The translations under genes and the position numbers were made by a program. A DNA stretch of 64,000 nt. Source: 66-474 sp044464225 (GTDB taxonomy: Bacteria; Pseudomonadota; Gammaproteobacteria; Xanthomonadales; Rhodanobacteraceae). Positions 56,021 through 64,000 of the stretch are shown one piece after another; positions within the stretch are counted from its first letter, which is position 1, and each line of letters opens with the position of its first letter. Below the pieces are notes generated by a model, which saw only the letters and a list, made by a program, of their open reading frames with translations, was not told where the DNA came from and made no database searches. Location of the stretch: NCBI GenBank assembly GCA_044464225.1, contig JBIQLN010000007.1, positions 1-64,000 on the forward strand, written 5' to 3'.

Positions 56021-56857
56021 ATGCAGCAATGCCGAACCAATACGCGGCCATGCATGCGTACCCGTCGTACTGAATCGTCCCGGCCGCGTGGCGTCGACGG
56101 GCCGCGCCATTCCCCGCGGCACGGTCTCGCACGCGTGCTGTCCCGCATGGGCGCCTGCTCGCGCAGTGAAGCGGCGCGACGCATCGCCGCGGGCCGGGTG
56201 CGGGTGAACGGTACTGTCGTGCGCGATCCGGAGATGCCTGCCGATCCGGTCGGCGATTGCATCGAACTGGATGGCGCCGTATTGCGCACGGCCGAGCGCG
56301 TCTGCATCCTCCTCAACAAACCGCGGGGACTGGTCGTCAGCGCTTCCGACGAGCAGGGCCGCGACACCGTGTACCGCTTGTTGCGCGATGCAGGCCTGCC
56401 ATGGCTCGGGCCGGTCGGAAGGCTGGACAAGGCGAGCGAGGGCCTGCTGCTGATGAGCAACGATTCCGCGTGGGCGGCAGGCATCACCGATCCCGAAGCC
56501 CATGTTCCGAAAACCTATCGCGTGCAGGTCCGAGGTGTCATCGGTGACCAGACCTTGCAACGGCTGCGCAGGGGCGTCGTCGATCGCGGCGAGCGCCTGT
56601 CCGCGGAATCGGTTCGGGCCATCGGCGGCGGGGGGAAGAACACCTGGCTGGAGATCGTGCTTGTGGAAGGTCGCAATCGCCAGATCCGTCGCATGCTCTC
56701 GACCTGCGGCCACGATGTACTGCGCCTGATGCGGGTTGCCATCGGTCCGCTGCCACTGGGGGATCTTGCCAAGGGGGCCTGGCGCCGCTTGAACGAGGCG
56801 GAAATCCGGCAGTTGTCGCGAATGCGGCCGAGCGCCGCTACGCGCCCAGTGCGATAG
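56021..56857 (+). CDS. rRNA pseudouridine synthase (RsuA/RluB family)
   Basis: A 278-aa pseudouridine synthase. An N-terminal S4 RNA-binding domain (LARVLSRMGACSRSEAARRIAAGRVRVNGTVV, about residues 34-65) is followed by the catalytic domain with the Asp-containing motif PVGRLDKASEGLLLMSND and GRNRQIRRMLSTCGHDVLRLMRV. It modifies 23S or 16S rRNA; the exact site cannot be fixed here. ATG at 56021 (TGGAGG upstream) is preferred over 55964, which overlaps the terminator. Its stop directly abuts the nagA stop. Confidence 0.88.
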   Translation: MQQCRTNTRPCMRTRRTESSRPRGVDGPRHSPRHGLARVLSRMGACSRSEAARRIAAGRVRVNGTVVRDPEMPADPVGDCIELDGAVLRTAERVCILLNKPRGLVVSASDEQGRDTVYRLLRDAGLPWLGPVGRLDKASEGLLLMSNDSAWAAGITDPEAHVPKTYRVQVRGVIGDQTLQRLRRGVVDRGERLSAESVRAIGGGGKNTWLEIVLVEGRNRQIRRMLSTCGHDVLRLMRVAIGPLPLGDLAKGAWRRLNEAEIRQLSRMRPSAATRPVR

Positions 56858-58003
56858 TCAGGCGGCCTCCACGGCGCCGCCGATCCACGTCTCGGTCACC
56901 TGCAGGTTGGCGTCGACCACCGTGAAATCCGCGCGCAGGCCGGCCTCGATACGGCCGTGGGTTGCGCCGAGGCCCAGGAAATCCGCAGGGTAGGTCGAAG
57001 CCATGCGTGCCGCTTCCTCGAGCGGAACGTCGAGCATCTCGACCGTGTTGCGTACGGCCTCGATCATGCTGAGCGCGGAACCGGCCAGGGTGCCGGAAGC
57101 GGTCTGGCAGATGCCGTCGCGCACGGTGATGGGTTCACCATTGAGCATGTACGCAGGGTCGCTCGCGCCCACCGGCGGCATTGCGTCGGTCACGAGGAAG
57201 AGCTTGCCGCGGGGTTTCGCCCGCAGCGCGATGCGCAGGCTCGCGGCATCCACGTGGTGGCCATCGACGATCACGCCACACCACGAACCGGGATCGTCCA
57301 ATGCCGCGCCGACCACGCCGGGGGCGCGGCTGGTGAGCGGCGACATCGCGTTGAAGAGATGGGTGAAGCCGCGCACGCCCGCGTCCAGCGCGGCACGCGC
57401 CGTTGCATGATCGGCGTTCGTATGGCCGGCCGCCACGATCACCCCGGCGGCGACGAGGTGCCGGATGGCGTCTGGCGTCACGCATTCCGGCGCTACGGTC
57501 AGCAGCGTTTTTCCGCGCTGCAGGGATTCCGCCACGCGCAGTTCGTCCGCATCCGGTGCATGCAGGAACTTCTCGGCATGCACACCCTTGCGTTCGCGGC
57601 TGATGAACGGCCCTTCGAGGTGGATGCCCAGCACGCCCGGCACGGCCTCGGTCATTGCAAGGTCGGCTGCTGCGATCGCGGCACGCATCTTGTCGATGGT
57701 GTCGCTGATCAGCGTGGGCAGGAAGCCGGTGGTGCCGAATCGCCGATGCGCCGAACCGATGGCCCGGATGCCTTCCACGCTCGGAAGATCGTTGAACAAT
57801 ACCCCGCCGCCGCCGTTGACCTGGCAGTCGATGAAGCCGGGCAACAGCATCCTTCCCGACAAGTCGTGTCTGCGCATCCCCGCCGGGAGTTCCCGTGCCG
57901 CAGCCAGTTCGCGGATGCGCCCGCCTTCCACGACCACTGCGACATCGTCGCGCCAACCCTGTGCGGCAAGAACCCGTGCATTGACCAAAGCGGTCGTCAT
58001 CAT
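56858..58003 (-). CDS. nagA: N-acetylglucosamine-6-phosphate deacetylase
   Basis: A 381-aa amidohydrolase removing acetate from GlcNAc-6-P. Motifs: LLPGFIDCQVNGGGG near the start, GIHLEGPFISRERKGVH, VAAGHTNAD, THLFNAMSPL, DGHHVD, and VTDAMPP (catalytic Asp). The start ATGATGA overlaps the stop of the SIS gene. It is the last gene of the operon nagP-lacI-SIS-nagA and convergent with the pseudouridine synthase gene. Confidence 0.95.
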   Translation of the reverse strand: MMTTALVNARVLAAQGWRDDVAVVVEGGRIRELAAARELPAGMRRHDLSGRMLLPGFIDCQVNGGGGVLFNDLPSVEGIRAIGSAHRRFGTTGFLPTLISDTIDKMRAAIAAADLAMTEAVPGVLGIHLEGPFISRERKGVHAEKFLHAPDADELRVAESLQRGKTLLTVAPECVTPDAIRHLVAAGVIVAAGHTNADHATARAALDAGVRGFTHLFNAMSPLTSRAPGVVGAALDDPGSWCGVIVDGHHVDAASLRIALRAKPRGKLFLVTDAMPPVGASDPAYMLNGEPITVRDGICQTASGTLAGSALSMIEAVRNTVEMLDVPLEEAARMASTYPADFLGLGATHGRIEAGLRADFTVVDANLQVTETWIGGAVEAA

Positions 58004-59076
58004 ACTGTCTCGGTGACCTTGGCGAGATGCGGCGGATGGTCGGGATCGCGGCCACGCGCAATCGCAAGCGCGTTGACGGCGCGATAGAAACTCTGGATCG
58101 CCAGGATCGGCGCGCAGACCGCATGTCCGGTCGGCACGATGGGCAATGCATGGCGACCGGTCGCGAGCGGCGCGGCGGTCCACACGTCGGCGCCGCGGCG
58201 ACGGAAATCCTCGGCGGTCGCGAGCACGCCCGCCAGCGCATGGTCGGCTTGCGCGAACAGCAGCACCGGCAAACGCGGGCCAACCAGTTCCATCGGGCCG
58301 TGACGGACCTCCGCGCTGCTGAAAGCCTCGGCGTGCAGCGCGCAGGTTTCCTTCAATTTCAGCGCCGCTTCCTGCGCCGCGGCGAGACCGTAACCGCGGC
58401 CCAGCACGAACAGGTCGTGCATGTCGCGAAGACCTTCCGTCAATGGCGACCAGTCCAGCGCGAAGGCCCGACCCAGTTGCTCGGGAAGCGCATGCAGCGC
58501 GTCGAGCAAGCCCTTGTCCCCGCGCCAATGTGCGGTCAGGTGCAGGATGGCCGCCAGCGAACCGATGAAGCTCTTGGTGGCCGCGACGCTCTTCTCGGGG
58601 CCTGCCTGCAAAGGGATGACGGTGTCCGCGCGCGCGGCGAGCGGCGAGTTCTCGGCGTTGACCAGCGCGACCACGTGCGCACCGGCACTGCGCGCCGCTT
58701 CGGCACTGCGCAGCAGGTCAGGGCTCGCGCCCGATTGCGAAATGACGATGTACAGCGCGCCGCGAAGTTTCAACGGCACCGAGTAGATCGATTCGACCGA
58801 AGGCGACGCCGAAGCCGTCACGCAGCCGGTTTGTGTTTCGATGACGTATTTGGCGTAGGTCGCCGCATGGTCGGAGCTGCCCCGCGCGCACGTCGCGACG
58901 AAGGGCGGCGGTGCATCGCGCAACTTCGCCGCGAGTTCACGCACGCCTGCATCATTGCGTTCGAGTTGCCGGGCGACGGTGTCGGCCGCTTCGGCGGCCT
59001 CCCGGTGCAATGCAGTGGATTCGGGTTGGATGTCGAGCACTTCGGGGGAAGCCATGGTGGGACGGAAATCCTTCAT
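58000..59076 (-). CDS. SIS-domain aminosugar isomerase/deaminase (NagB-II type)
   Basis: A 358-aa protein with two SIS domains and no glutaminase domain. The first has CARGSSDHAATYAKYVIE and VISQSGASPDLLRSAEAARSAGA (phosphosugar site); the second has LGRGYGLAAAQEAALKLKETCALHAEAFSSAEVRHGPMEL. This matches NagB-II, which converts glucosamine-6-P to fructose-6-P and ammonia in proteobacteria without classical NagB. ATG at 59076 overlaps the regulator's stop; ATG at 59055 (MASPEVL) is an alternative. Confidence 0.87.
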   Translation of the reverse strand: MKDFRPTMASPEVLDIQPESTALHREAAEAADTVARQLERNDAGVRELAAKLRDAPPPFVATCARGSSDHAATYAKYVIETQTGCVTASASPSVESIYSVPLKLRGALYIVISQSGASPDLLRSAEAARSAGAHVVALVNAENSPLAARADTVIPLQAGPEKSVAATKSFIGSLAAILHLTAHWRGDKGLLDALHALPEQLGRAFALDWSPLTEGLRDMHDLFVLGRGYGLAAAQEAALKLKETCALHAEAFSSAEVRHGPMELVGPRLPVLLFAQADHALAGVLATAEDFRRRGADVWTAAPLATGRHALPIVPTGHAVCAPILAIQSFYRAVNALAIARGRDPDHPPHLAKVTETV

Positions 59077-60095
59077 TGCCTGGGCCGGGGCGGGGCGGTG
59101 GAACCGCGCACCACCAGTTCCGGGCTGAAACCTTCGTTCTCGACCTCGTTGCCGTGGATCTGCGCGATCAGCAGGCGCGCCGCATGTTCGGCGATCACTT
59201 CGGTCCGCTGCCGGGAGGTGGTCAGCGAAGGCCACGAGTGGCGCGAAAACGGACTGTCCTCGAACCCGGCCACGGAAAGGTCGTAGGGCACGTGCAAACC
59301 GGCGGCACGTGCAGCTGCCAGCACGCCGGCAGCAATTTCGTCGTTGGACCCGAAAATGGCGGTCGGCGGTTCGGAAAGGCCGAACAGCCGGCGCGCGCCG
59401 CGGAAACCGTCGTCGAACGCATAATCGCCTTCAAGCACGAGTTCCTCGTCCAGGGGGACGCCGTAATCCTGCAGGGCCTTTTCGTAACCCTTGTAGCGTT
59501 CGGGGCTGGAGCGGTGCTGCTTGCCGCCCCACAGGAAACCGATCCTGACGTGCCCCAGCTGGATCAGGTACGCCGTGATCGCGTAGGCCGCGTCGCGGTC
59601 GTCCACGAACACGCACGGGAACCCGTCCCGCGGATCCTCGGCTGCCGAAATGATGCGCACCAGCGGAATGTTGTACGCCGCCAGGTCGCGCAGCAGCGCC
59701 ATGCGTTCGGACATCGGCGGTGCGAGCACCAGGCCGGCCAGCCGGGAACGGTGCGTGAGGTCGCGCAACTCTTCGGCCAGCTTCGGCGCCCGTGAATCGC
59801 AGGGGTGGATCTGCAAGCCGAATCCCATTTCGCGGCAGGCCGTCAGCGCACCCTGCTGCACCGCGATGATGTAATAGGGGTTGGGGTTGTCGTAGACCAG
59901 CCCGATCGCGTAGGCCTTGGCGCTGCGCAGGCTGCGCGCCGACAGGTCGGGCCGGTAGTCCAGCAGTTCGATCGCCCGCATCACGCGTTCGCGCGTTTCG
60001 TCGCGCACGGAACCTTCACGATTGATGACGCGCGACACGGTCTTCAGGGAAACCCGGGCCTGCTTGGCGACATCCCGGATGGTGGCGGTTCCCAA
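59073..60095 (-). CDS. LacI-family transcriptional regulator (NagR/NagQ-like)
   Basis: A 340-aa LacI/GalR repressor. The helix-turn-helix ATIRDVAKQARVSLKTVSRVIN is followed by the hinge RPDLSARSLRSAKAYAIGLV, then a periplasmic-binding-protein-type effector domain. A TTG start at 60095 follows GAGGAG at good spacing; an ATG at 60134 is possible but lies further from a good ribosome site. Gene context with nagP, nagA and the kinase, and the palindromes at 61491 and 61692, suggest it controls GlcNAc uptake. Confidence 0.87.
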   Translation of the reverse strand: MGTATIRDVAKQARVSLKTVSRVINREGSVRDETRERVMRAIELLDYRPDLSARSLRSAKAYAIGLVYDNPNPYYIIAVQQGALTACREMGFGLQIHPCDSRAPKLAEELRDLTHRSRLAGLVLAPPMSERMALLRDLAAYNIPLVRIISAAEDPRDGFPCVFVDDRDAAYAITAYLIQLGHVRIGFLWGGKQHRSSPERYKGYEKALQDYGVPLDEELVLEGDYAFDDGFRGARRLFGLSEPPTAIFGSNDEIAAGVLAAARAAGLHVPYDLSVAGFEDSPFSRHSWPSLTTSRQRTEVIAEHAARLLIAQIHGNEVENEGFSPELVVRGSTAPPRPRQ

Positions 60096-60149
60096 TGCAG
60101 GCTCCTCAAGCAATGAATTGGCGCATGGTCGCACGTCCAGCCATGGCTT

Positions 60150-61454
60150 TCAGGACGTCGCCGTCGCGGAGCGGGTCACCCGCGGCAGTGTGTTTTGCCC
60201 GACCCTGTGGCCCAGCAAGCCATAGAACAGGATATAGAGATAGCCCGGCACCATCACCACCAGGAACGCCAACTGGAAATCGATCACTTCCTCCAGGCGC
60301 ACGAAAATGTTCGGAATCACCGCGCCGCCCGCGATGCCCATGATCAGCAGCGCGGATCCGAACTCGGTCTGCTCGCCCAATCCCTTGATGGCCAGCGGGA
60401 AGATCGCCGGCCACATCATCGCGTTGGCGATGCCCAGCGCGGCGACGAAGCCGACCGAGGCGTAGCCGTGGGTGGCCCAGGCGGCGAACGCGAACAGCAC
60501 CCCGAGCACCGCGGAAATCGCAAGGTAGCGCTGCTGCGAAATGAACCGCGGCGTCAGGATCACCCCCAGCACGTAGCCGACCAGCATGCCGATCATCGTG
60601 TAGGTGGTCAGATGCTTGGCGTGTTCGGGTGAAAGCCCGGACGCCGTCCCGTAGACCACGATGCTGTCGCCGGCCTGGACCTCCATGCCGACGTAGATGA
60701 AGAGGCAAACCACGCCGAGCCAGAGATACGGAAAGCTGAAGATGCTGCGCTTGCGCGCGTGCCGGTCCGGATCGCCCTGGGGCTTGATTTCCGGCAGGGA
60801 CGAGAACACCACGCAAATCGCGAGGATCGCCAGCACCACCGCGATCACCACGTACGGCATGAACGCGCGGTGCACGAACTCGTGCTGCAGCAAGGCCTTC
60901 GCGGCCGGCGACGCGGCCGTGTCGATCTTGTCGACGTACGCGTCGACACCGCCGAGCAGCAACGCCCCGAACACGATCGGCGCCAGGGCGCCGGCCACCT
61001 TGTTGCAGATGCCCATGATGGCGACCCGCTTGGCCCCGCTCTCGATGGGACCCAGGATGCTGACGTAGGGATTGGAAGCCGTCTGCAGCAGCGCCAGCCC
61101 GGCGCCGATGACGAACAGGCCCACCAGCGCGCCCGGGTACGAGTACATGGCCATGCATTGCGCGAAGACCACCGAGCCGATGGCCATCACGAACAGGCCG
61201 AGCGCCATGCCTTTCTTCATGCCGGTGCGCTTCAGCACGGCGGCGGCCGGAAGCGCCAGCACGAAGTACGACACATAGAAGACGAACGGAATCCAGAACG
61301 CGCTGACGTTGTCGAGGTTGAATCCCACCTTCACGAACAGGATCAGCGAACCGTTCAACCAGGTGACGAAACCGAAGATGAAGAACAGCACGCCGATGAT
61401 CGTCATCGACATCAGGTAGTGCGACGGCTGTTGCGAGGTGGCATGCGGGGCCAT
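60150..61454 (-). CDS. nagP: Sugar:H+ symporter, NagP-like (FucP family)
   Basis: A 434-aa MFS transporter of the fucose/glucose-galactose permease family with twelve helices. It starts SHYLMSMTIIGVLFFIFGFVTWLNGSLILFVK and includes GAGLALLQTASNPYVSILGP, both typical of NagP and relatives. It is the first gene of the minus-strand operon. GlcNAc is the probable substrate because of the neighbours. The promoter and two operator-like palindromes lie between it and the kinase gene. Confidence 0.9.
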   Translation of the reverse strand: MAPHATSQQPSHYLMSMTIIGVLFFIFGFVTWLNGSLILFVKVGFNLDNVSAFWIPFVFYVSYFVLALPAAAVLKRTGMKKGMALGLFVMAIGSVVFAQCMAMYSYPGALVGLFVIGAGLALLQTASNPYVSILGPIESGAKRVAIMGICNKVAGALAPIVFGALLLGGVDAYVDKIDTAASPAAKALLQHEFVHRAFMPYVVIAVVLAILAICVVFSSLPEIKPQGDPDRHARKRSIFSFPYLWLGVVCLFIYVGMEVQAGDSIVVYGTASGLSPEHAKHLTTYTMIGMLVGYVLGVILTPRFISQQRYLAISAVLGVLFAFAAWATHGYASVGFVAALGIANAMMWPAIFPLAIKGLGEQTEFGSALLIMGIAGGAVIPNIFVRLEEVIDFQLAFLVVMVPGYLYILFYGLLGHRVGQNTLPRVTRSATATS

Positions 61455-61490
61455 GGTTCGCTCCTGTACCCGGATCGGGGTTCGTGGGAT

Positions 61491-61505
61491 TGACCAACGT
61501 TGTCA
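61491..61505. promoter_or_regulatory. LacI-type operator-like palindrome 1
   Basis: TGACCAACGTTGTCA, an imperfect palindrome with an extra C, 36 nt upstream of the nagP start on its side of the divergent region. It shares the AACGTTGTCA half with palindrome 2. Confidence 0.65.
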
Positions 61506-61691
61506 TCGCGGGTGTCTTGTCGCGAGTATCGCATGACCCGTGCCGGGAAAAACAGGTCCCGGGTCATTCCCGTATTTGCTGCAGTGCCGCGCAAGGACAC
61601 TCCTCGATCAGTGACTGGCCGGCGCGAACCCGTTCTGCTAGGCCGATTCCGCGCGACGCTGCCGTCTCGGCAGGATTGTTGCGACGCGGAT

Positions 61692-61705
61692 TGACAACGT
61701 TGTCA
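61692..61705. promoter_or_regulatory. LacI-type operator-like palindrome 2
   Basis: TGACAACGTTGTCA is a perfect 14-nt palindrome with the central CG typical of LacI-family operators. It lies 42 nt upstream of the kinase start at 61748 and would block its transcription. Confidence 0.7.
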
Positions 61706-61747
61706 TCCTTGACCAAACTGGCGCCCATCTCCGTGTCCGAGAGCAGG

Positions 61748-62800
61748 ATGAACGTGCCCGCCAGCCAACCCCGCCAGCACGCCAGCCTTCATGCCGATCC
61801 GTTCGTGGCGGCGGACGTCGGTGGCACGCACGCGCGGGTGGCGCTTTTGCGGGCGGCCTCGGGCGGTGGGCGCGAGATCGAAATCCTGGCCTACCGGAAG
61901 TTCGCGTGTGCGGACTATCCGGGCCTCCCCGAGCTGGTGCGGGCTTTCGTCGACCACGATGCGGCACTGCCCGTGCGGCGCTGCGTGATCGCGTGCGCGG
62001 GACAGGCGGTGGGCGACAGCATCGTCAATGACAACCTCGCGTGGGCGGTCAGCCTGTCGGCGCTGCGCGATGCGCTGGCTTTCGACGACGTCGCGTTGCT
62101 CAACGACTTCGAGGCGCTCGGTTACGCGCTGGACGACGTGCGCGATACCGACAGTCTGCTGCTGTGCGGCCCCGAGACGCATGACGAGGGTGCCGCGCTG
62201 GTGGTCGGACCGGGCACCGGGCTGGGTGCGGCCGTGCGGCTTGCGCCCATGCGGGTGCTCACCACCGAAGCCGGCCAGATGGACCTGGCACCCGTGACCG
62301 CGCGCGAACGGGAAGTGCTGGCGCACCTGGCGGCAGCCGATGCACACGTGCCGTACGAACGCATCCTTTCCGGCCCCGGCCTGTTGACGCTGTACGCGAC
62401 GCTGCGTGCGCTGCGCGGGTTGTCGCCGGAACTGGCGCGGCCCGAAGCCATCACTGCCGCCGCATGTGACGGGAGCGATGCGGACGCCCTGGAAACGGTG
62501 GAAATCTTTTGCGCATTGCTCGGCGGTTTCGTCGGCAATCTCGCCATGGCCTACATGGCCAAGGGCGGTGTGTACCTGGCCGGCGGGGTGCTGCCGGAAA
62601 TAAGAGAGCTGCTGCAACGCAGCCGTTTCGTGGACCGGTTCCTGAGCAAGGGAGGCATGCGGGAATTCCTGTTGCGCGTGCCGGTGCGTTTGATCGAACA
62701 CGGCCGGCACGGGGTGCTGGGCGCGGCGCACTGGTATCTCGACAGGCGGTTGCACGGTGCTGCGCGTCGCAGGGTGTTGGGCGACGGGACGGCGGCATAA
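61748..62800 (+). CDS. Glucokinase-family sugar kinase (likely GlcNAc or glucosamine kinase)
   Basis: A 350-aa kinase of the Glk/ROK-related group. The N-terminal phosphate-binding motif is FVAADVGGTHARVALLRA; LLNDFEALGYALDD supplies the catalytic Asp; VVGPGTGLGAAV and GGVYLAGGVLPEI follow. Given the divergent nag operon and the operator upstream, it likely phosphorylates GlcNAc after uptake by NagP. ATG at 61748 is used. The frame stays open upstream across the operator, which cannot be coding. Confidence 0.87.
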   Translation: MNVPASQPRQHASLHADPFVAADVGGTHARVALLRAASGGGREIEILAYRKFACADYPGLPELVRAFVDHDAALPVRRCVIACAGQAVGDSIVNDNLAWAVSLSALRDALAFDDVALLNDFEALGYALDDVRDTDSLLLCGPETHDEGAALVVGPGTGLGAAVRLAPMRVLTTEAGQMDLAPVTAREREVLAHLAAADAHVPYERILSGPGLLTLYATLRALRGLSPELARPEAITAAACDGSDADALETVEIFCALLGGFVGNLAMAYMAKGGVYLAGGVLPEIRELLQRSRFVDRFLSKGGMREFLLRVPVRLIEHGRHGVLGAAHWYLDRRLHGAARRRVLGDGTAA

Positions 62801-62819
62801 CAAGGTGTAGGACAACAGC

Positions 62820-62835
62820 GGGTGCCGCGGCACCC
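62820..62835. repeat. Perfect 16-nt palindrome between kinase and receptor genes
   Basis: GGGTGCCGCGGCACCC is a perfect inverted repeat between the kinase stop (62800) and the receptor start (62865). No T run follows. It could be a weak terminator, a protein-binding site or an RNA hairpin that shapes expression of the receptor. Confidence 0.5.
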
Positions 62836-62864
62836 ATCACTTCGTGAGCGAGAGAGGGTACGTC

Positions 62865-64000
62865 ATGAAATTTCGCAAGAGCATGCTATCGGCGAGCATC
62901 GCCACGGCGCTGATGTTCGCGGCCGCGGCGCAGGCGCAGAACGCCTCGCCCCAGGATCAGACCCCATCGGACCAGCAACAGGCATCGCAGCCGGGGACCC
63001 AGGAAACGCCACAACAACTCGGGACCATCCAGGTGGTCGGCGTGCGCGCCGCCCAGGCGTTGTCGCTGGAAACCAAGAAGGCAGCCAATTCGCAGGTGGA
63101 GGTGGTGTCCGCCATCGACATCGGCAAGCTGCCGGCCAAGAACGTCGCGGACACCATCGCCCAGTTGCCGGGCGTGAACATCGCGGACGCCGCCGGCGCC
63201 GAAGGCGGCTTCGACGAAGCCGATCGCGCCAGCATCCGCGGCAGCGCACCGTCGCTCACCTTGACCACCGTCAACGGCCACACCATCGGGTCGGGCGACT
63301 GGTTCATCCTCGGCGGCGGCGGTACCCGCAGCGTCAGCTTCGCAATGCTGCCGTCGGAAGTCGTGAACCAGGTCGTGGTGCACATGACACCGGAAGCCAA
63401 GCTGCTCGAAGGCGGCGCGGCCGGCACCATCGACATCATCACCCGCAAGCCGCTGGACTTCAGCAAGCCGTTTTCTGCCGAGGCAAGCGTGGGTGGCGTG
63501 TACGCAGACCTGCCCGGCAAGACCAAGCCGCAGTTCAGCGGCCTCGTCAACTGGAAGAACGATGCCAGCACCTTCGGCGTGATGGTCCAGGCGTTCTACC
63601 AGGAGCGCGCGTTGCAGCGCAACGGCCAGGAAATGCTGGGCTATTCGTTCATCAAGGCCGGCTCGCCGGCTGCGCTCGCCCTGGGCCTGCCGGACCTCGG
63701 CAATGGCAGCACCGGCGTGTTCTACCCGAACCTTCCGGGCGCCGCGCTGTTCACCCAGAACCGCAAGCGCAAGGGCGGATCGATCGACGTGCAGTGGCGG
63801 GTGGCCGACAACCTGACCCTCAACCTCGACGGGTTCTACTCGCACCTCGATGCCACCGATTACAACCGCAACTACATGTTGCGGCTGCGCGACCAGCTCG
63901 ATGGCCAGCCGATCACCGGCACCATCAGCGGCAACATCCTCACCAGCGCGAACCTGCCGGGTGCACCGACCATTTCGCAGGGTATCTACGACATGATCTC
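62865..64000 (+). CDS. TonB-dependent receptor (partial, 3' end beyond window)
   Basis: At least 378 aa. The signal peptide (MKFRKSMLSASIATALMFAAAAQAQ) is followed by a Gln/Pro-rich stretch and the plug domain: LGTIQVVGVRAAQ, SQVEVVSAIDIGKLPAKNVADTIAQLPGVNI, and RASIRGSAPSLTLTTVNGH, then barrel strands (PFSAEASVGGVYADLPG). The beginning of the plug resembles the oar-like TonB receptors of Xanthomonadales linked to carbohydrate uptake. Its position after the nag kinase supports uptake of GlcNAc oligomers. No TonB box was confidently assigned. Confidence 0.93.
   Translation, partial: MKFRKSMLSASIATALMFAAAAQAQNASPQDQTPSDQQQASQPGTQETPQQLGTIQVVGVRAAQALSLETKKAANSQVEVVSAIDIGKLPAKNVADTIAQLPGVNIADAAGAEGGFDEADRASIRGSAPSLTLTTVNGHTIGSGDWFILGGGGTRSVSFAMLPSEVVNQVVVHMTPEAKLLEGGAAGTIDIITRKPLDFSKPFSAEASVGGVYADLPGKTKPQFSGLVNWKNDASTFGVMVQAFYQERALQRNGQEMLGYSFIKAGSPAALALGLPDLGNGSTGVFYPNLPGAALFTQNRKRKGGSIDVQWRVADNLTLNLDGFYSHLDATDYNRNYMLRLRDQLDGQPITGTISGNILTSANLPGAPTISQGIYDMI

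Overview
The window is GC-rich chromosomal DNA from a gammaproteobacterium of the order Xanthomonadales, most likely Rhodanobacteraceae or Xanthomonadaceae. The evidence is the contiguous tuf, S10, spc and alpha ribosomal operons, a class II DAHP synthase, an ECF sigma/Ser-Thr kinase pair, and an N-acetylglucosamine locus with a TonB-dependent receptor. The genus is not fixed by the sequence alone. Genes are densely packed. No rRNA, tRNA, IS element, prophage or CRISPR array was seen.

Layout. 1-14.4 kb: the end of tuf, then 27 genes on one strand from rpsJ to rplQ (r-proteins, secY, rpoA), closed by a strong terminator. Two gaps in this block (rplR-rpsE and rpoA-rplQ) carry three copies of a palindromic repeat. 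14.4-16.4 kb: dsbB and a class II DAHP synthase. 16.5-27.4 kb: an ECF sigma factor and a transmembrane Ser/Thr kinase with a TPR-like C-terminus. They are followed by exported or membrane proteins: a membrane protein, a small secreted protein, a YadA-like trimeric adhesin with EF-hand loops and a collagen-like stalk, a PEP-CTERM protein, a cysteine-repeat protein and a lipoprotein. Five promoters of the exact form TGTCG-N17-CGTATG lie in this stretch, and I infer a local ECF regulon. 27.4-36.4 kb: housekeeping genes (Mug-type glycosylase, an RDD-pilin fusion, typA, cyclophilin, aspartate aminotransferase, malate dehydrogenase, YihY, dicarboxylate symporter).

36.5-39.9 kb: the methylcitrate genes prpB and prpC with two tandem paralogous membrane-anchored proteins between them; prpD lies apart at 53.1 kb. 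40.6-46.4 kb: a five-gene operon that looks like a variant functional-amyloid (Fap-type) export system: Gly-rich exported protein, small exported protein, C39 peptidase, second small exported protein, and an outer-membrane barrel with a coiled coil. It has a -24/-12 (sigma-54) promoter and faces a convergent sigma-54 activator gene. 46.5-56.9 kb: fadH, an S9 peptidase, DUF6159, DUF924, a TerC-family gene under a yybP-ykoY (Mn2+) riboswitch, prpD, an OmpA-family protein and a pseudouridine synthase.

56.9-64 kb: an N-acetylglucosamine locus. nagP, a LacI-type regulator, a SIS-domain deaminase/isomerase and nagA form one operon. It diverges from a sugar kinase and a TonB-dependent receptor that runs off the end. 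Two LacI-type palindromes sit in the divergent region.

The two most interesting systems are the ECF/kinase surface regulon and the sigma-54-controlled Fap-like operon. Both assignments come from reading the sequence, without database searches.
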